Of a stretch of DNA of 64,000 bases, positions 60,750 through 64,000 are shown piece by piece. Source of the stretch: Portulaca oleracea (lineage: Eukaryota > Streptophyta > Magnoliopsida > Caryophyllales > Portulacaceae); NCBI GenBank assembly GCA_029582165.1, contig CM055868.1, forward strand, positions 10,863,501 to 10,927,500, read 5' to 3'. Both the position numbers and the translations under genes were made by a program. Below the pieces are notes generated by a model. That model made no database searches and was not told the DNA's origin. It saw nothing but the letters and a program-made list of their open reading frames with translations. How positions within the stretch are numbered: position 1 is the first letter of the stretch; every line of letters starts with the position of its first letter.

Positions 60750-61285
60750 ATATTGGATTCTAATCATCCCTACTATCACAAATTGTATGGCAATAATCCC
60801 TACTATCATTTTGGATTCTGGTGGTAAAAAAAAATAAAATTATATTGTAGTAGGACAAAATCGAGTGTATACGCTAAATATCGTAGATTTTGTGTTGCAT
60901 TTGATTCAAAACTTTGTATAACACTTTATCACGATTTTTAATGAATTTACAACATTTCTCCCAGTTTTTTTTCAATTCTTTTTCAATTTTTTATGATTTT
61001 TTTCAATTTTATTCCTTTTAAAAAATCATAATAATTGATCGAAATCTCAAAAAAATAATTTTAAAAATCTTTTAGTAACTACACTTCGTTATCTATCTAG
61101 GGGTAGGAACCAAAAAAACAAAAACAATATGGGGTAGGCATGGAAAAAATAAAAAGAATGTGGTGATGGATTTGGTACCACTACAATACAATTTTTTTTT
61201 TTTTTTTGGACCACCAGAATCCAAAATGATAGTAGGGATTATTGTCATACAATTTGTGATAGTAGGGATTATTAGAATCCAATTT

Positions 61286-61288
<3 letters not shown>
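60747..61288. mobile_element. (TA)n-associated MITE, copy 4 (542 bp)
   Basis: The left end GGGATATTGGATTCTAATCA and right end GATTATTAGAATCCAATTTCC are inverted. The inner arms (GGCAATAATCCCTACTATCA against TGATAGTAGGGATTATTGTC) are almost perfect. It lies between (TA)n runs on both sides. Confidence 0.88.
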
Positions 61289-61331
<43 letters not shown>

Positions 61332-61790
61332 AATTAATATAATGAGAAGGGGAAAATAGTGAGCATAGAAGCATGGCTAATCTCGGCCATTGGTTTCAAG
61401 ATCAAAGGTAGATATAAAAGGATTATTTTATTTTAATTTGTAAATGGTGGACTTAATTTTCATTGGTTGAATAAAAGAATTGGTATTTTTTTTTAAATGG
61501 CTGGGTAAGTCACGTGAGTTAGGTTAAGAAACTAAAGGGGTAGTTTTTGATTTTGGTGTTGGGGAGATTCAAGCCAGACATACTCATTCAATGCATCATC
61601 ATCTTCAACCTTCCTCCATCTCCTTCCCCTCCAATTATTTGCTGCTGCCATATTCTTTTTTTACTTCAACGCAGAACCCAGAATCAAAATCCTAATCTTA
61701 TCAATTTAACTTGAAGTTTTGAAGCAAACCCTAAGCGATTTTCGACGATTTCCGGTTAATTGCAAGAGGAGGGGCGTGCGATTTCGGAGA

Positions 61791-62048
61791 ATGAGTGTTT
61801 CGACGGGTGAATTTTCCGATCAATTGCAAAAGAAAAGTAAAACGCAGGCCGAATTTCTTGGCAGGTGAGTGTATGTGATTTCTATGTTTAGTTTCCTTTT
61901 TTTGTTGAAATTGGGGGTGTCCAGTAACTGTTTGATGTTCATTCTTACAGTTGGGTTGTTTTTGTTAGTGTAGGAAACGAATTATACAATTTCCCATGGC
62001 GTCAAAGGGAGTCACTGAATCAGAGGTTGAACAAAGAAAGGAAGAGAT
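61791..62048 (+). CDS. Two putative 5' exons of the MULE gene
   Basis: Exon a (61791-61864) starts ATGAGTGTTTCG and ends GGCAG|GTGAGT. Exon b (61974-62048) follows TTAGTGTAG and ends GAGAT|GTAAGT. They join in frame to 49 codons (MSVSTGEFSDQL… MASKGVTESEVEQRKEEM). The splice sites are near-perfect. No domain is recognised. Direct joining to the zinc-knuckle exon would be out of frame, so exons are missing or the gene is deleted internally. Confidence 0.45.
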
Positions 62049-62219
62049 GTAAGTCTGTGTCGATTTGGCTTTCAATAACCGTTTTTTTCTGCAGTTCTGA
62101 ATTTCATTTATGTGATTTGAATACATAAATTTTGTTTATCTGAATTTTGTATATTCTCATGAGCGTTTGAGTGAGTTTATGATGGTGAGTTTGATAATCA
62201 GGTTGAAAGATGCAAATCA

Positions 62220-64000
62220 GGTCATCCTGATGCACATATTGTATTCTGATGTTCATTTTTTGGTGCTATTGTTCATAGTTGTCAAAAAATGGAGTTTTGT
62301 AGTTGAAATACTGTTTAGGATCATCTTTATCTTTTTAATCCTGTTTCAGTGGTTTTAATTTAAGTTCATATGTTGATAAAGATGAGCACACAACCATATG
62401 ATGGTCAATTTTGTTGTTCGTTGTAAGGGGCTTGATGATCATCCAAGAATGCTGGATGTTCATTCCAGAATTGTTTGTTGATCGGTGTAAGGGTGTGTGA
62501 TTATCATTAGAGTTGGTGTTCATTAAAGTCACAAGATGTTCATTTTTCATTATTTGCAAGTGTTGACACCCCCATAATGATTGATGGACATTCAAGCACT
62601 AATTGATGTTCATATTATCTCAACTTGGTGTTTATTTTCAGTGTATGTGATGCCAGAACACTTGGGGATCATTTTGGTACAATATGTTGCTCATGTCATC
62701 CACATTTATTTGGATGTTATTTTTTCAGTTCTTCATTAGTCATCCCAAAATATTTTGATGTTCATTCCAGGAATACTTGTTGTTCATTTCATCATCAATT
62801 GTTGTTCATTGTAAAAGTGACTTGATAATCATTACAGTTGGTGTTCATTGATGGGCATCCAAGAACTACTTGTGTGTTCATATTGCTTCAAATTGATGTT
62901 CATTTATATTTTTTTTCATCCCATTATGCTTGATGTCCACCCCCAGCTTCGGTCACAAAGGGAAGAGGCAAGAGGACGAAGACACCAATGAAGGTTGCTA
63001 CCGAGAAGAAAGCAAGTGCAAGAAAGTGCAAGTGTTGCGACCAAATAGCAACACACGACAACAGGAATTGTCCAAAGCGTTATGGATGATCTATTCAAAT
63101 TGTTTTGAACATCAGTTGACTATGCTTTTGGATTTATGAGTGAACGATTGGAGTTTGTGTGTTTTTTTTTAATCATAAAAACATTCATTTTGCTTTAGGT
63201 TTGAGTTGATGAATTTTGGTCAGATTCGGTTAAAGTGCTTTCCATGAATGAACATGCGAAACTGATTTTCGATATATATAAATACTCATCGGAACAAACG
63301 ACTTGATATTCGGCTGATGTTTATATTAATTACATGTGATGTTCATTTCGAGTACCCTTGAAGATCATTTACATATAAACGAACATTATTTCATTACCAA
63401 ACTCATTCCCAACTGATGAGCATAAAATGCCTACCTGATGTGCTTTTCAATACATATATATATTCATCTCAGTATGGGTTGATGTATTTTCATCACAATA
63501 TGATGTCCACTTTCGTTGCCAGTTGATGTTCATTCCACTATACCTTGATGTTCAATTCATGACGAGATGATGTCCTTTTGCATATTACATATATGTTCCA
63601 CGCAGTGTCATGTTCAATTCAATTATAACTTGATGTTCATTTCACAATACCTTATTGTTGTTACAACCAACATTTGATGTTCATGTCAATTTCATATAGA
63701 TGTTTATTTCATTTTGAATCGATCATTATAATCTGAAAAAAATTTTCATCACATTACCCCAATGTTAACATCAATTTATGAAATGAGCATCATCAATTGA
63801 AGATGGAATGAAAATAAAAGGGATACAAAACCGAATATGATGTTCATTCCAATGTAACATGATCTCAATTTTCATCAAAATATGATGTCCACTTTCATTG
63901 CCAGATGATGTTCATTCCAATATAACTTGATATTTTCATTTCGTCAAGTTTATGTATGTTCATCTCAGTATGATGTCCATTTTTCATTGCGATTTGATAT
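62220..64000 (+). repeat. TGATGTTCATT / TGATGTCCA motif array
   Basis: The words TTGATGTTCATT, GATGTCCA and close variants recur dozens of times at irregular 25-60-bp spacing. A longer unit (TATGATGTCCACTTTC, then TTGCCAG, GATGTTCATTCC) recurs at about 63498 and 63878, with a part at 63970. The reverse complement of the core (GGACATCA) is the motif repeated in the element at 31570-33671. Confidence 0.85.
62947..63089 (+). pseudogene. C-terminal zinc-knuckle exon of a FAR1/MULE transposase-like protein
   Basis: After a CCACCCCCAG acceptor the frame starting TCG at 62949 reads SVTKGRGKRTKTPMKV, then KCKCCDQIATHDNRNCPK and TGA at 63087-63089. The C-x2-C-x5-H-x4-C pattern with THDxRNCP and the preceding KGRGKR run are typical of the C-terminus of FAR1-related, Mutator-derived proteins. 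The main transposase/MULE domain is not found in the ~900 bp upstream. Confidence 0.7.

Larger units (their letters stand above)
61329..64000 (+). mobile_element. Mutator-like element with FAR1-type remnant, cut by window end
   Basis: It starts GGGAATTAATATAATGAG directly after (TA)n. The terminus resembles that of the element at 31570. It contains two short exon-like segments, a FAR1-type zinc-knuckle exon, and dense TGATGTTCATT/TGATGTCCA repeats from about 62220 to the window end. The right terminus is outside the window. Confidence 0.7.

Overview
The window is nuclear DNA of a flowering plant, most likely a eudicot. The reasons are introns of several kb, GT-AG splice sites, very AT-rich spacer, and dense plant-type transposons: Stowaway, Tourist/Harbinger, hAT and Mutator-like MITEs, Ty1/copia and Ty3-type LTR elements, and L1-type LINEs. 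The species cannot be fixed from the sequence. Only two genes look intact; nearly everything else is mobile DNA or its decay products.

Layout. Bases 1-13,311 hold a + strand NETWORKED (NET2/KIP1-like) actin-binding protein gene. A 94-bp first exon encodes the start of the NAB domain, and a 9,283-bp intron packed with small transposons separates it from a single large second exon (predicted 950 aa). Bases 13.3-26 kb are intergenic: a 1,846-bp solo LTR with a perfect 5-bp target-site duplication, two palindromic MITEs, and a three-unit tandem duplication whose units end in different microsatellites. Bases 26-31.6 kb hold a dead L1-type LINE split by a 314-bp hAT-type MITE and by a Harbinger-type element that itself contains a second Harbinger-type element with about 1 kb of almost pure A/T. 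Bases 31.6-34.5 kb hold a Mutator-like TIR element and (TA)n-flanked MITEs. Bases 34.6-38.7 kb hold a non-autonomous LTR retrotransposon with both LTRs, a primer-binding site and a gag remnant but no pol.

Bases 39.3-56.2 kb hold the second gene, on the - strand: six exons, predicted 604 aa, a single-MYB protein resembling plant DRMY1-type proteins. Its introns (up to 6 kb) contain three LINE fragments, a retroposed poly(A) insert, several MITEs, a tRNA-Glu pseudogene and a 121-bp tandem array that seems to include a copy of its own MYB exon. The upstream region has telo-box motifs and a CT-rich leader, as is typical of growth and translation-related plant genes.

Bases 57.2-60.4 kb hold a dead copia pol interrupted by a young 1,255-bp insertion. 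That insertion has 257-bp near-perfect inverted arms and a 5-bp target duplication, and its outer ends both look like the U5 end of an LTR. From 61.3 kb to the window edge lies a Mutator-like element with a FAR1-type zinc-knuckle exon and dense TGATGTTC/TGATGTCC repeats. The same motif, inverted, fills the element at 31.6-33.7 kb.

The two genes are unrelated in function and there is no operon-like organisation. The main interest is how the transposons are arranged: nesting, preference for (TA)n sites, palindromic insertion and shared internal motif arrays.
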